A stretch of 64,000 nt of DNA, taken from Axinella damicornis. Taxonomy: Eukaryota > Porifera > Demospongiae > Axinellida > Axinellidae. Under the pieces are notes generated by a model. That model was not told the DNA's origin, made no database searches, and was given only the letters and a program-made list of their open reading frames with translations. Of the stretch, positions 10,269-31,360 are shown piece by piece. The DNA lies in the NCBI GenBank assembly GCA_963931865.1, contig OZ007514.1, forward strand, positions 3,960,084-4,024,083, read 5' to 3'. Each line of letters starts with the position of its first letter. Positions within the stretch are counted from its first letter, which is position 1. The translations under genes and the position numbers were made by a program.

Positions 10269-13034
10269 TAGGAGCATTGCAAAGCCGGCTGGATGAGAGG
10301 ATACAAGCATCTTGCATACAAAGTCCAAATTGCATGTATATGTGACCACCTTAAATATTGGCACCAAATATGACTGAGATTCAGTTCAGGGCAGTAGGAG
10401 CAGGTGCAGTGGCTGCTGCACTGCTTGGTCTGGCTAGGTTTGGCAGCAAGTTGTTGAAGTCTCGCAATTTCATCCAAAGATTGTATCAGATACGATCTCA
10501 GAAGGTGTAAAATTGAAGTCAGGGGGCATGCTCCACACCCCCCAACCTGGCATGCTTCGTGCACTTCAACAGTGCCTACATCGTTCAAGGCTTGCTGCCA
10601 GATCAATCTTCCTATGGGACTGCAGATACAGTACGTTTGTAGCCTCGGGCCTGGGAGTATGTGCAATAGTTATGATGTAGTTCACATGCTGACATTTTGG
10701 TGTAACTACATCTGTAATGCACCTCCAAAGGGACTCACTGTGGGGAACCATTGACACAAGTCATTCTACGCTGAAAAGTAGGTAAAGATCAGCTGAAGGG
10801 GTTGCTATGTGAGGATGAAATTTGGATCACTAAATCAGTACCCCACGTGGGAACGTTTTGAGCATAGCAAAATTAATGGTAAGGCTAAAAGGATTTCAAA
10901 GCCCATGAACGTCCGTACACATAAACTAAAGGAACTCTGAATTCTGGTACTGTAGGACTGGTTTAGATTGTGGACATTGCATTTCCACATTTTGAAGGCA
11001 CATTACATAATGAATGTGAGCGTATAATAATTATGACTTGTAATCCGTAATGCATTCTAATTATTGAACACTCCAAACTTGCAATGTTACTTCTTGCAAT
11101 GAAAACCAGCCCTGCGGTATTGATTACACACTAGAAAGTCCATTCATGCATGTACCTCCATGTATAAAAACAGGGGATATTCTGGTCTCAGATAATGACG
11201 GAGGGTTTCACGAGAGAAAACGGCACATAGTTGTAACAAGGTTGGCTGGATGAGGCCAAGAAAGCTGATTCTTGAAGAGCCAAATCCACTGAAAATGACC
11301 TCACACTCCAGACTGACAGCGGAAAGCTTCAACCGATAATTCGGCTACTTATTCCATTGATACAATGGAGTGGGTGGGGAGTGTGTAGAGATTTGTCATA
11401 ATAATAACACAAGTCACCACATGTTGAACTAGAGGTGTTCATAGAACACATACCCAGCGCTACAGGATACAGTGCAGCTACAATCGACGTGACATCTCTG
11501 CCGAACAGGTGCTATCGCGTATACTGTGTTCGTGTATGGCCATATCCAAGGTGTGGGAGTGACCGCTTACCGTATATACAACAACATGCATATTGTGAAG
11601 CTGAAGAGGTAGGGCCAAATGTTACGAATAGCTGGAAAAAACAGCCGAAACAATACTCATGACGTGTGTGAAGTACATCAATCATGGGAAAACACTGTTT
11701 CCTAGCGGTCATCACGAAGCATGAAGTTTCCAAATGCACTACGTGTCATGTTCTTGATGGGACTCTGAGGTCATGAAGAGGTGGAGCCAATGTTATGAAT
11801 AGGAATAGTTATGAAATAGCCGAAATACAGCGAAACGAAGCGCCTTGACTTAAGTCAGGTACACATAGAGCAGTTTTTTTTCTATTTGCCATTGTTTGAC
11901 TCCCTTTCGATGGTTTATGAGGGTCTATGTGACGAGATTTCAAGTTTTTGACAGACAGACAGATGACAGACTGACTGACTGGCAGACGGACAAAACTGAT
12001 TGCTTAACCCCGCTTTGCGCATGCGCGCACAGGGTAACAATCATAGGTGGAGCAACAGGTTGGAGAGGTACTAGCCTCATTCCCAGGTGCTCAGTAATTG
12101 GGAGTGCCTGGGAACGAGGCTAGAGCTCTTCCTCCCAATTACCGAGCGCCTGGGAACAAGGCTAGAGCTCTTCTCCCCAATTACTGAGTGCCTGGGAACA
12201 AGGCTAGAGCTCTCCTCCCCAATTACCGAGCGCCTGGGAACAAGGCTAGAGTTCTTCTCCCCAATTACCGAGCGCCTGGGAACGAGGCTAGAGCTCTTCC
12301 CCCAATTACCAAGCGCCTGGGAATGAGGCTAGAGCTCTTCTCCCCAATTACCGAGCGCCTGGGAACGAGGCTAGAGCTCTTCCCCCCAATTACTGAGCGC
12401 CTGGGAACGAGGCTAGAGCTCTTCCCACAATTACCGAGCGCCTGGGAACGAGGCTGGAGCTCTTTCCCCCAATTACCGAGCACCTGGGAACGAGGCTAGA
12501 GCTCTTCCCCCAATTACCGAGCGCCTGGGAACGAGGCTAGAGTGGTACATCAGTCAACAAGGAAACAATGTGATGTAGCATGGAGTAATGTGTAGCATAC
12601 CTCCAAGGCATTTTGAATTGAATTGAAATCTCAACTGCTCACAATGGACACCATCTCTGATATTTAGAGACTGGTCGCGCTATGAGCTGGCTTTTGTGAA
12701 TCGATCCTATGTGACTTTGCTTAGTACATGTGCCAACAAGTGAAATCTTCTCTTTTGGGGGAGCGCTTACATAGCACTTACATAGGCTAGACACTAGTCC
12801 TTTTGTGCAACCCTTGTTGTTTGACTTTCACCATGCTTTACATACACAACGGGAAGGCTCAGAAGACCCACATTCCTCTAAATCAGAGCAACTATCAGCT
12901 ATGAGGTACATCTTTCGAAGTCTCCCTACCAAGTTTGGTAAGAGCATTATTCATGAAGTACTTTCCTTCATGTTTGGTTATTGGTGGGAATGCTATTTGC
13001 AAAAGCAAGCATCGGAGGGTCAAACCTAGTGCTA
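10269..13034. repeat. Tandem duplication, unit A
   Basis: Starts at TAGGAGCATTGCAAAGC and is followed directly by a diverged second copy at 13035. Shared blocks in order: the CAAATATTACTGRGATTCAG region, the GTAGCCTCGGGCCTGGGAG block, GGATGAAATTTGGATCAC, ACTGGTTTAGATTG, GATATTCTGGT, GGAGCAACAGGTTGGAG and GAAGGCTCAGAAGACC. Unit A carries the array element at 12072-12539, which unit B lacks. No coding role is evident; several open frames in this area are present in both copies but lack splice or protein signals. Confidence 0.8.
12072..12539. mobile_element. MITE with internally amplified right end (11 units of about 42 bp)
   Basis: Left end TAGCCTCATTCCCAGG appears once, whereas the right-end block GCCTGGGAACGAGGCTAGAG followed by a CTCTTCYCCCCAATTACCGA spacer is repeated 11 times with 42-43 bp spacing. 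Flanking 9-mers GAGAGGTAC (12063-12071) and GAGTGGTAC (12540-12548) mark the insertion. Unit B of the surrounding duplication has the empty site near 15000. Open frames crossing the array on both strands are repeat artefacts. Confidence 0.85.
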
Positions 13035-13673
13035 TTAGGAGCATTGCAAAGCTGGCTGGATGAGAGGATACAAGCATCTTGAATACAAACTCCACATTGC
13101 ATATATATGGGCACCAAATATTACTGGGATTCAGTTCAGGGCAGTAGGAGCAGGTGCGGCGGCTGCTGCACTGCTTGGTCTGGCTATGTTTGGCAGCAAG
13201 TCTTGCAATTTCATCCCAAGCCCCCACACCCCCCTGTCAGGGGGGGAAGCATGCCCCCACACCCTTCATGCTCCATGCAATTCAACAGCACCTGTATCAT
13301 TCAAGACTGGCAGCCAGACCAACCGAAAATTGCTTCCTATGCAGTTACAGTACGTTTGTAGCCTCGGGCCTGGGAGTATGTGCAATAGTTATAATGTAGT
13401 TCACGTGCTGACATTTTGGTGTAACTACATCTGTAATGCACCTCCAAAGGGTCTCACCGTGGGGAACTATTGACAACAAATCATTCCATGCTGAAAAGTA
13501 GGTAAAGCTCAGCTGAAGGGGTCGCTATGTGAGGATGAAATTTGGATCACAGGGGTACTTAATCAGTACCCCACATGGGAACATTTTGAGCATAGGAAAA
13601 TTAATGGTAAAGCTAAAACAAGTTAGCTCAAAGGATTTCAAACTACTACAAAGCCCATGAACGTACGTACATG

Positions 13674-14371
13674 TACCGTAGTCTCTCGAAAATACGCCCA
13701 TGGGCGATGAATTTAGAATCTGCTCAAAGAGGGGGATGGGCGTATTTTCGAGGACCCCTCTCCCGAAAATAGGCCCACCCTTGACTCGAAAGTAGGCCCA
13801 CCCAATTCGAAAGTAGGCCCACCCAAGTACATGCGTATACGAGTGCAATACTGCAACAGTCATTCTAGCAGGGCTTAACTACTACTAGTCCCGGAGTTTC
13901 TTGGTGAGCAGGAACAATCTCTTCGTTTGAGTAGCTACAGGAACAGCAAACAAGACACAGCAGGACTGCTTGAATGACGTAGAGTGCGCAGACTATCTTC
14001 GGGACTTGCCGATTGCTGCTGCTTCCTAGAAATCCGTAGTGCGCTGCTAGTGCTACGCTAGGCGATTGCACACGCGAAGACACAAACATGCAATGCACAG
14101 CGCGTGCACTGTCTCATGACATGCATTCAGTACACAGCTGATTATGCAATGGCATGCAACATAATGAAATTCATTGCAAATAGTACCGCTATAGCCAGCC
14201 TTCATTTCTTAGTCCAACCTCTTTGATAGTGCTTCTATTCAAGTGCTTTCCTGTTCGAGCTAATAGGGTGGGCGTACTTTCGAGTAATAAATGACCCTTT
14301 GCAACAACTTGTCGCGAAAAAGGGGGGTGGCGTATTTTCGAGGGTGGGCGTATTTTCGAGAGACTACGGTA
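13674..14371. mobile_element. About 700-bp inverted-repeat DNA element, TACCGTAG termini
   Basis: Left end TACCGTAGTCTCTCGAAAAT matches the complement of the right end. Sub-terminal blocks with repeated GTGGGCGTATTTTCGAG-like motifs lie inside both ends. The corresponding position in unit A (near 10920) lacks this sequence. No transposase was recognised in the interior, so it appears non-autonomous. A TA target duplication is possible but not provable here. Confidence 0.75.
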
Positions 14372-14672
14372 TGTATCATAGAGTCAGTTGAAGGAAGAGG
14401 AGGAAGGGGAATTCCCTGACTTCTGTTACTGTTACTGTAGGACTGGTTTAGATTGCAGACAATGTGTTTCCACATTTTGAAGGCACATTGTGTAATTCAT
14501 AATATGACGTGTAATCCGTATAATGCATTCTAATTGTTGAACACTCCAAACAAAAACTTCTTGCAATCAAAAACTAGTCCTGCGGTATTGATTACACTCT
14601 TCAACTTCCATGCATACATGGAATTATTTAGACTCAAACAGAGGGGATAGATATTCTGGTGCCAGATAATGA

Positions 14673-14774
14673 TAGTCTCGGTCCCAGACCCAACCAACCC
14701 CAGCACGGATCACTTTTAGTATCGCACGCGGGATACTGGAAACGCACTGGATAAATGGTCTGGGAACGAGACTA
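14673..14774. mobile_element. 102-bp MITE, TAGTCTCG family, with empty site in the sister repeat
   Basis: AGATAATGA at 14664-14672 is repeated at 14775-14783. The sister unit A reads CTCAGATAATGACGGAG near 11195 with a single copy of the 9-mer and no element. This comparison directly shows that the 9-mer is duplicated on insertion. Confidence 0.92.
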
Positions 14775-15572
14775 AGATAATGATGGAGGTATTCAGAAGA
14801 GATCTCGATAATCACAGACACAGCTGATACAAGGTTGGCTAGATGTGGCCAACAAATTCACTCAAAATGATCTCGTACTCCTGAGGAAGTCTTTAATTGA
14901 TAATCAGCTACTTATGTGGGAGTGTTTGAAGTGACATAGTTGCAGACGAAACTGCTGCTCCACCAATCGTTGCGCAATGATTGGGGGAGCAACAGGTTGG
15001 AGTGGTACATCAGTAAAGGATACATCAAATGTGACGCATGGATTAACCTAGTACCTAAGCAGAGAAGATACTCCTAGTATCACTTGTTTACGCATGTACA
15101 TCATGGAGGTGTGGCACATAAGTTTGCTAGACAAAAGCCAATTCATAGTGTGGCCAAGTCTCAACCACTTGTGAATATTATAGTGCTTCGGAGATGGTGT
15201 CCATTGTGAGACCACGATCTTACATACACCATGCGAAGGCTCAGAAGACCTGACATGCCTCTACAATCAGAGCAAATTTCGGCCATGAGATACGTCTTTC
15301 CAGGTTTCAGGTTTGGTATGGCTCCCTACCAGGTTCCGTAGGAGCATTATTCATGGAGCAATTCGGTTTTTGGTAGGAAAGCCACTTCCACATTATTCCA
15401 AACATTATATGATGCTCATTAACCAGCAAGTGATACTCGGTGCTCTTCTTCACCTATACGTAGATACTAGGAGTAGCTGGATGTGATAGGATGATGTCAT
15501 TCATGTGATGGGTTAAAATCATGCTGGTATAGTTGCATGCAAACTTTCACCATTAGCCAGTAACTGACTCAC

Positions 15573-15857
15573 CTCGTGGTGGTTCTGCAAATCCCCGGAT
15601 GGGGTCAGCAACTGTTAGCTCTCCAGCCCTGTCAAGTGAGTAAACCAGGCTCCTCCAGGATCGTGGAAAACCTTTTCCCTCTCCCTTGAGCCACAGTTCC
15701 ACTGCAGCACGGAGTCGATCTTGATCTGTAGTGTTTTCCCTCTGTATCGCATTCAGCTCCTCAGAGTCCGGGGAGCAGAGGAAAAGCCACTCCCCCAGTT
15801 TCCTCCACTTCACACCCTGAACATGTGCCAGGACATTACTCAGAGTGAGGGGTGGAG
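15573..15857 (-). CDS. Death-domain exon 1 of the Roc-GTPase gene (upstream-most recognised exon)
   Basis: A 285-nt exon with a TCTCTCCACTTAG acceptor and a strong CGAG/GTGAGT donor, both phase 1, encoding about 95 residues. It is the clearest death domain of the three: WRKLGEWLFLCSPDSEEL, an acidic loop, then LRAAVELWLKG and PRSWRSLVYSLDRAGE. The next upstream exon, with the start codon, was not recognised. An open frame at 16154-16369 (-) begins with several Met codons but offers no phase-1 donor, so I do not attach it. It is not excluded that this exon belongs to a different gene from the other two, but phase and strand agree. Confidence 0.7.
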
Positions 15858-17408
15858 CTAAGTGGAGAGAAGAACATATTATGATAACCATCACACAATG
15901 TACCCTACACAACAATATCGTTCAGGTAGCTCCATGTAACTATGTCTGGTTGGAAGTAATGACAGTACTCAGAATTGATGTCTTGTAGCTAGTAGTCAAA
16001 CTCATTAACAGTAGCTTCAGAGGCACACAGGTACTGTTGTAGACACGCCCATTACGTATGCCATTACCATGCTGTAACATGGGCTGTCCATTCAATGTTT
16101 CCTTCAGAACCAATAAGCTTCCAGTTCCGATTCCAAGATTTCAAGGTTAGGACCTACGTGGTACGATAGTATAGTTTTAAGCCAATAAGTATTGAAGATG
16201 GACTTGCTGTCTTTCCTTTCTTGGTATTTTCAGCGGCCACTAACTCCTGTTTTTCCTCAGGATGATGTCTACGCAGGCTTGCAATGTTGAAGGACTTCAG
16301 TGCATTCTCACGCCTAGGAATCCTTTCGCCGCAAAAATCATGGAAGCGTTTTGGAGTTGTCATCATCACAGATGCCGAATTGTGCCCAAATCACTCTTTT
16401 GTCATTGTTGAAAGAGCCATTCAGCTACGCAAAAATATCCTAGCTAGCTCAGGTGCTGTGTCACGTGACTATCAGCTGCCTTGTGATCTGATACTGATTA
16501 TCGGCACTGATGCCGATCAGGAGCATGTGTGTGTCTGTGTATGACTAACGGAAGTGGGCGGACAAGACTAGTGACGTGCGTGCAACCTTTGTACCTCGCT
16601 TGATACCCTCCGAACTTCAAATGCTCGAGAACGTTCAACCTTCCAGAATGGCTGGGGGACGCAATCGGGGAGCAGCAGCTGAAGCGGATGCAATCGGGGA
16701 GCAGCAGCTGAATTGGACGCAATCTGGGAACAGCAGATGCAATCAAGGGACAGCATCTCTGCACAGAGAGCTGCCCGGCATCGGATTGCTCACGCATACG
16801 TGAATGAGGGGGAAGTAGCTGAGCGAGCGAACAGAACTATGAATACCTTTGCCCGAAAAGCGAAACTACCCAGATACATGAATATTGTAACTTAAAATTC
16901 CAAAGACACAATATGAATATTTGCCTAATGAATTTATAATGTCATCATGTGACCCAGATGGTGCATGACAACAACCACTAACAATTAATGTTACTGCACT
17001 CTGCATGGATGCTACCTCATAGTCATGCAAAATTGGTTACCAGTTAGAGCTCTGTAGTCATAGTCTGAGTCCCAGCCCCCTCACACACAAAGAAAAAATG
17101 GAAGGAGGAGGGAGGGCCTGACAACTTGTGGAGGGGTCACACGGATCTATGCAGTTGTAGTTAATTATCAAGCAATCAGAAAATTGGTCTGGGAGGGAGG
17201 GTGGGAGGAGGGAAGAAGTGAGGGAGGGAAGGAGGAGGGAGGAAAGGTGGGAGGGAAGGAGGGAGGGTAGGAGGGAAAGAGGAGGGAAGGTGGGAGAGAG
17301 GAGAGGGAGGAAAGGGTTGGAGGGAGGAGAGGAGGGAGGATGGGAGTGAGGAAGAGTGGGAACAAATCATGGCTACGAAGGCAGAACCGAGAAGTGAAGG
17401 ATGTCATC

Positions 17409-17460
17409 TAGTCTCGGTACCAGACCCTTGCACGCAGAGCGAGGGCTGGTACCGAGACTA
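17409..17460. mobile_element. 52-bp hairpin MITE, TAGTCTCGG type
   Basis: TAGTCTCGGTACCAGACCC pairs with the right end. Flanks GATGTCATC and GATGACATT match at 7 of 9 positions. Confidence 0.7.
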
Positions 17461-18049
17461 GATGACATTATGGAGTAAATTGCTCCGATTACATTGACAC
17501 CAAAGAGCAGGCAATTAAAATGCTTTGCTCTTGATAGCGATTTTTGTTTCGGCGCTAAAGCGCCGAGACACAGTGCTGGGTACGTATACGTACGTCTGTC
17601 TGTCCACATAGCTGGAGCGCATACACGACGGATTTACTAACTAGTAATGTGCATGTGGCTGCACCCTACTGTACTAGACAACTGAAGACACAAACAAGAT
17701 CATGTGAGATTCAGCAAGAGAGACTAAAACAGCACTTAAGAAGTCGGATTACAAGGTATACGCAAGAATGATCGTCTGAGGAGCGCCACAAACGTAGACT
17801 ATACAAGCTGACTGAGAAAAAGGCAATGGCAAAGAAGGCCTGAACAAGAGAGTCCGGAACAGAGAGAGCAACGACTACAACGGCTACAAGCTGACGGAGA
17901 GGAGACGGCTAAGAAGGCAACGAGAAACCACTGATCAACATAGGCAACGTGTAGCTAGCTAGATGCTTGTAGACTACATCAGTGTTCCTCCATTGACAAA
18001 TTTAGTCTAAGTCTTCTCTTCAAGCCACCTTGTCTGTGTGCTCGCATAT

Positions 18050-18140
18050 ACACCTCGTTCCCAGGCTCCTTCCCCAGCTTTTTGTCGCATACTGTACAGT
18101 ATGCAACAAAAAGCTGGGGAGGAGCCTGGGAACGAGGCTA
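18050..18140. mobile_element. 91-bp MITE, CCTCGTTCCCAGG family
   Basis: A near-perfect hairpin with the AGCTTTTTGTCGCATACTGT interior that also occurs in the longer foldback at 38195-38598. Flanks CTCGCATAT (18041-18049) and CTCGCGTAT (18141-18149) differ at one base. Confidence 0.8.
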
Positions 18141-18630
18141 CTCGCGTATACTTTTTCAGTCCAAGTCAAGGTTATGACCAGTGCGCCTTTCATTGAAGTT
18201 TGTTCATCATAATTATGTGTCTATTGGTGCAACAAATTGTGACGTATTTGCCTGTTGACACACTGTAAAGTCTTTCATCAGTACGGCAGCATGCGCCAAG
18301 ATTTGATCTAATCTCAGAGCTATAGCTAGCTACCGAGCAAATCTTGTTAAACCATCTGTAGTGTCCAACATTTGTATCAGTCTTGCATGTAAACCGCCGA
18401 GACAATTTCAAAAAAGGCGTCTTGTTTCATTATAGATCAGACGTCATAAATTATACAAAGGGAGATATTAGTGCAAACTCTTTGTGAGCCAGTCTCACAC
18501 AGCGGGACAGCTATAGAGTCTGCCCCACTTGAATGCAATTATCAAATGACTATCAGCGTTTCATTATCGGGGATGAAATCGTAGCACAGCAAAGTAAGCA
18601 GGAGACATGAATTGCCTTGCCTTATTCAAG

Positions 18631-18661
<31 letters not shown>

Positions 18662-19141
18662 ACCCCCCATGAAACCCTGACTATAGTTATTACCGTATAT
18701 CTTCTAAAAATTCGGCATCCCTAATTATTCGGCACCCCTTCACACAAATGGGAAAAATTGTCTCTAATTTCGGCAAGGGAATTCCCAATTATTTCGAAAT
18801 TTAATCTCTAATTGTAATACATTTTCGGCAGCTTGCCGAGAGGCTTACCGTATACGTATACAAGCCAATCAACGAGAGAGATCGGTGAGTTCAGTGCTGT
18901 TTAAAGCCCCAAGCGGTGAAAGCTCCAAGTTGTCGCCAATGCACACGAGCCCCTGGAAGTCAAACGATCGCTTCGAGTAGCTATAGCTACGTGCCACGTT
19001 GATCAGTTCGTCCTAATTCTGCACTCTTGAAAAGTCCCCCATGGAGTGTGCACACTCTCTGAGAATAAAACTGTAGTATTTTACAGCTCCTGCTGCAGTG
19101 GAAAAGAACTCTTTGTTTTCATTCAGCATGTAATGTGCCAT

Positions 19142-19534
19142 TAGTTTCAGAACGAGACCCATCACACGGGGAGGAGGAAGGGTCTGGGCACATGCCTACA
19201 ATCGCGTTGTCCTTACAGAATGCAATTATGTGTGGCAGTGGCAATACCATGCGTACCATCACTATCGCTGCTCATTGCTCCCGTCAACTTTTGTCAAACA
19301 CTCGGGGGTAAGATAGCCTAGGATAGTGTAGCCTCATTCCCAGGAGCGAAGACGTCTTCTCTCCTCCCATGTGGCCTGGGAACGAGGCTAAGGATAGTGA
19401 TTTGTCGTATCTAATCGCTGGCGACACTGAACACATCTTGAGATAAGCCATTTCTATCACATCATTTGTAATCTGCATATGCCCAGACCCTTCCTCCTCG
19501 GCCTCCCCACGTGAAGGGTCTGGTTCTAAGACTA
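19142..19534. mobile_element. Foldback element of about 390 bp, with a nested MITE
   Basis: Ends TAGTTTCAGAACGAGACCC and the complement of TAGTCTTAGAACCAGACCC, followed inward by an AGGAAGGGTCTGGGCA arm. Flanks ATGTGCCAT and ATGTGACAA match at 7 of 9 bases. A complete 62-bp TAGCCTC-family element is nested at 19329-19390 with exact 9-bp duplication AGGATAGTG on both sides. The interior is homologous, in inverted orientation, to the element at 21168-21574. Confidence 0.8.
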
Positions 19535-19589
19535 ATGTGACAAATGACAGCATACTACTACATGATTGGGCTGCACTGTACAGTCCGGT

Positions 19590-19683
19590 TAGTCTCGTTC
19601 CCAGACCCAAACAACCCCAGCGAAGATTGCTTGCAGTATCTCGCGATCTTTGCTGGGGTTGTTTGGGTCTGGGAACGAGACTA
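19590..19683. mobile_element. 94-bp MITE, TAGTCTCG family
   Basis: Inverted ends TAGTCTCGTTCCCAGACCC, with long arms that include AAACAACCCCAGC. Flanks CAGTCCGGT (19581-19589) and CAGTCTGGT (19684-19692). It lies about 400 bp upstream of the dehydratase start codon. Confidence 0.85.
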
Positions 19684-20086
19684 CAGTCTGGTGGGGCAAG
19701 GCCATTGACTAGACCCTCTCATTTTTGTCAAAAGGGGATTGGGTCCCGACACTAGTGGGAAACTTGCTGCAGGTTACTGGACCCTCCTCCACCTTACTTT
19801 ACACGAGAGGGAGGCTGAGACAGAGACACCAGTTGTGCAGAAACGCACACCACACAAGCCACTACCATACTGTAATACAATTACCTTTAGACACGTTCCT
19901 CTTTCCCCTGAGGGTACTCAACATTTTGAAAATCTTTCTTTGTGGACACCGCACACAATTGGCCTCGTTTTGGGTGTGGCATGCAGAACAACAGAGAACG
20001 TAGTTTCGTTTCCATGCAGATTCGGAACAGGACCGAGCCCTTGATTTGCACCACGCGTTCCTCGATGCTTTCTATATCTAGCACAA

Positions 20087-30285
<10,199 letters not shown>

Positions 30286-31072
30286 GTTCAGGTGTACGCT
30301 GTGATATGAACAATTAGTGATTTTGTAACTGGTCACACAGGTGCTGTCACACACTAAGTATAATTATGGTGATATGAACAAGAGTATAAAATTACAGTGG
30401 TTTTGTAACTGGTTGTTGAATTGATATGGATATGCCAGTGCCCCTGATTTTCTATGGTTATTGTTGGCCATTGGCTACACGTGATTTGAGTGCCACTTTT
30501 CATTGGGAGTAATGTGTTGGTTTTGTAAGCACCAAAGGCTGTGTCTTGGCCCGAGATACCCTTTGGACATTAGTTTAGTTCCCAGACCCTTCTGGGGGGG
30601 GGGGGGGGGGGGGGGGGGAGGGATCGAGGCAGACAGTCCATCTCCCCACTACAGAAACGAAATGCAGAAGGGTCTGGGAACCAAACTAAAATTGATTTCC
30701 ACAAGTATACAGCTAACCCATGCAAACCAGAGCTAGTGCTCACCATAAGCATGTGCATGTTTTTGGTAGCCTCGCTCCCATGCAGGCCTCCGCATGCACA
30801 TGCACGTCCCCAGTACCCTAGCTTAATTACGTGGACATTGCACCTACAGTCACCCGACTCTATAATTATGCACGCTACCCACAAATTTCCTGCACTCAAA
30901 AACACTCAACAAATTAACAAAAAACAGTACCATGCATGCATGCTTCTCTCACTTCTGGCCAGAAGTAATTTTAGTGATGCATAACCTGTCATACGTCCAC
31001 CTCTTGGAAAATTAACAAGCCCATCCTCACTCCCATCCCACCCTGGTATACAGCCTATAGATTTCTTCTGGC

Positions 31073-31120
31073 TAGCCTCATTCCCAGGCCCCAAAAGTAT
31101 GGGGCCTGGGAACGAGGCTA
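31073..31120. mobile_element. 48-bp MITE, TAGCCTC family, exact 9-bp duplication
   Basis: TCTTCTGGC at 31064-31072 and 31121-31129; ends TAGCCTCATTCCCAGGCCCC and complement. Confidence 0.88.
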
Positions 31121-31269
31121 TCTTCTGGCTGCATGGTGTAAAACATGACTAGACGGGTAGTCTTGCACGGTTAGATAGGAGAAAATAATTGCTGAAGCAA
31201 ACTGGAAGCAAACACAGTACGATAAAACCTATTACAGATGCTTATTCCCAGTCCAGCATAGGAATGAGG

Positions 31270-31327
31270 TCACCTCGTTGCTAAGCCTCCACTGTTCACG
31301 TGTGGGAGAGCCTGGGATTGAGGCTAG
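31270..31327. mobile_element. 58-bp decayed MITE of the same family
   Basis: The right end GAGCCTGGGATTGAGGCTA is clear; the left end TCACCTCGTTGCTAAGCCT is diverged. GGAATGAGG is found on both sides. Confidence 0.65.
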
Positions 31328-31360
31328 GAATGAGGTTGGAATTAGAAACTGGTGAAGATA

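Larger units (their letters stand above)
13035..15420. repeat. Tandem duplication, unit B
   Basis: Diverged second copy of 10269-13034. It contains two insertions absent from unit A: the element at about 13674-14371 and the MITE at 14673-14774. The right boundary is approximate, placed where similarity to the end of unit A fades. The whole duplication sits within the presumed intron between death-domain exons 1 and 2. Confidence 0.75.
15858..19141. other. Intergenic region between the Roc gene and the dehydratase gene
   Basis: Divergent intergenic space (the minus-strand gene lies to the left, the plus-strand gene to the right). Contains weak open frames at 16154-16895 with a small tandem repeat of ATGCAATCGGGGAGCAGCAG, a GGGA-rich tract at 17185-17365, hairpin MITEs at 17409 and 18050, an Arg/Gln-codon-rich degenerate stretch at 17650-17960 that might be a decayed transposon coding region, and a poly-C run at 18630-18662. 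Nothing here supports a functional gene. Confidence 0.5.
30286..31360. other. Convergent intergenic region between dehydratase and TMEM201 homologue
   Basis: About 1.1 kb between the dehydratase stop codon and the stop codon of the convergent TMEM201 gene. It contains an AGTTTAGTTCCCAGACCC hairpin interrupted by a 24-nt poly-G run (30572-30690) and MITEs at 31073 and 31270. No additional gene seen. Confidence 0.65.

Noticed and set aside
12087..12499. Repetitive open frames on both strands
   Set aside because: They translate the amplified MITE end; both strands are open because the unit lacks stops, and there is no start or splice context.
16154..16895. Short frames on both strands with Met-rich or Gln/Ser-rich starts
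   Set aside because: No splice sites in matching phase, no recognised domain, and a small internal tandem repeat. Left as intergenic, possibly transposon remains.
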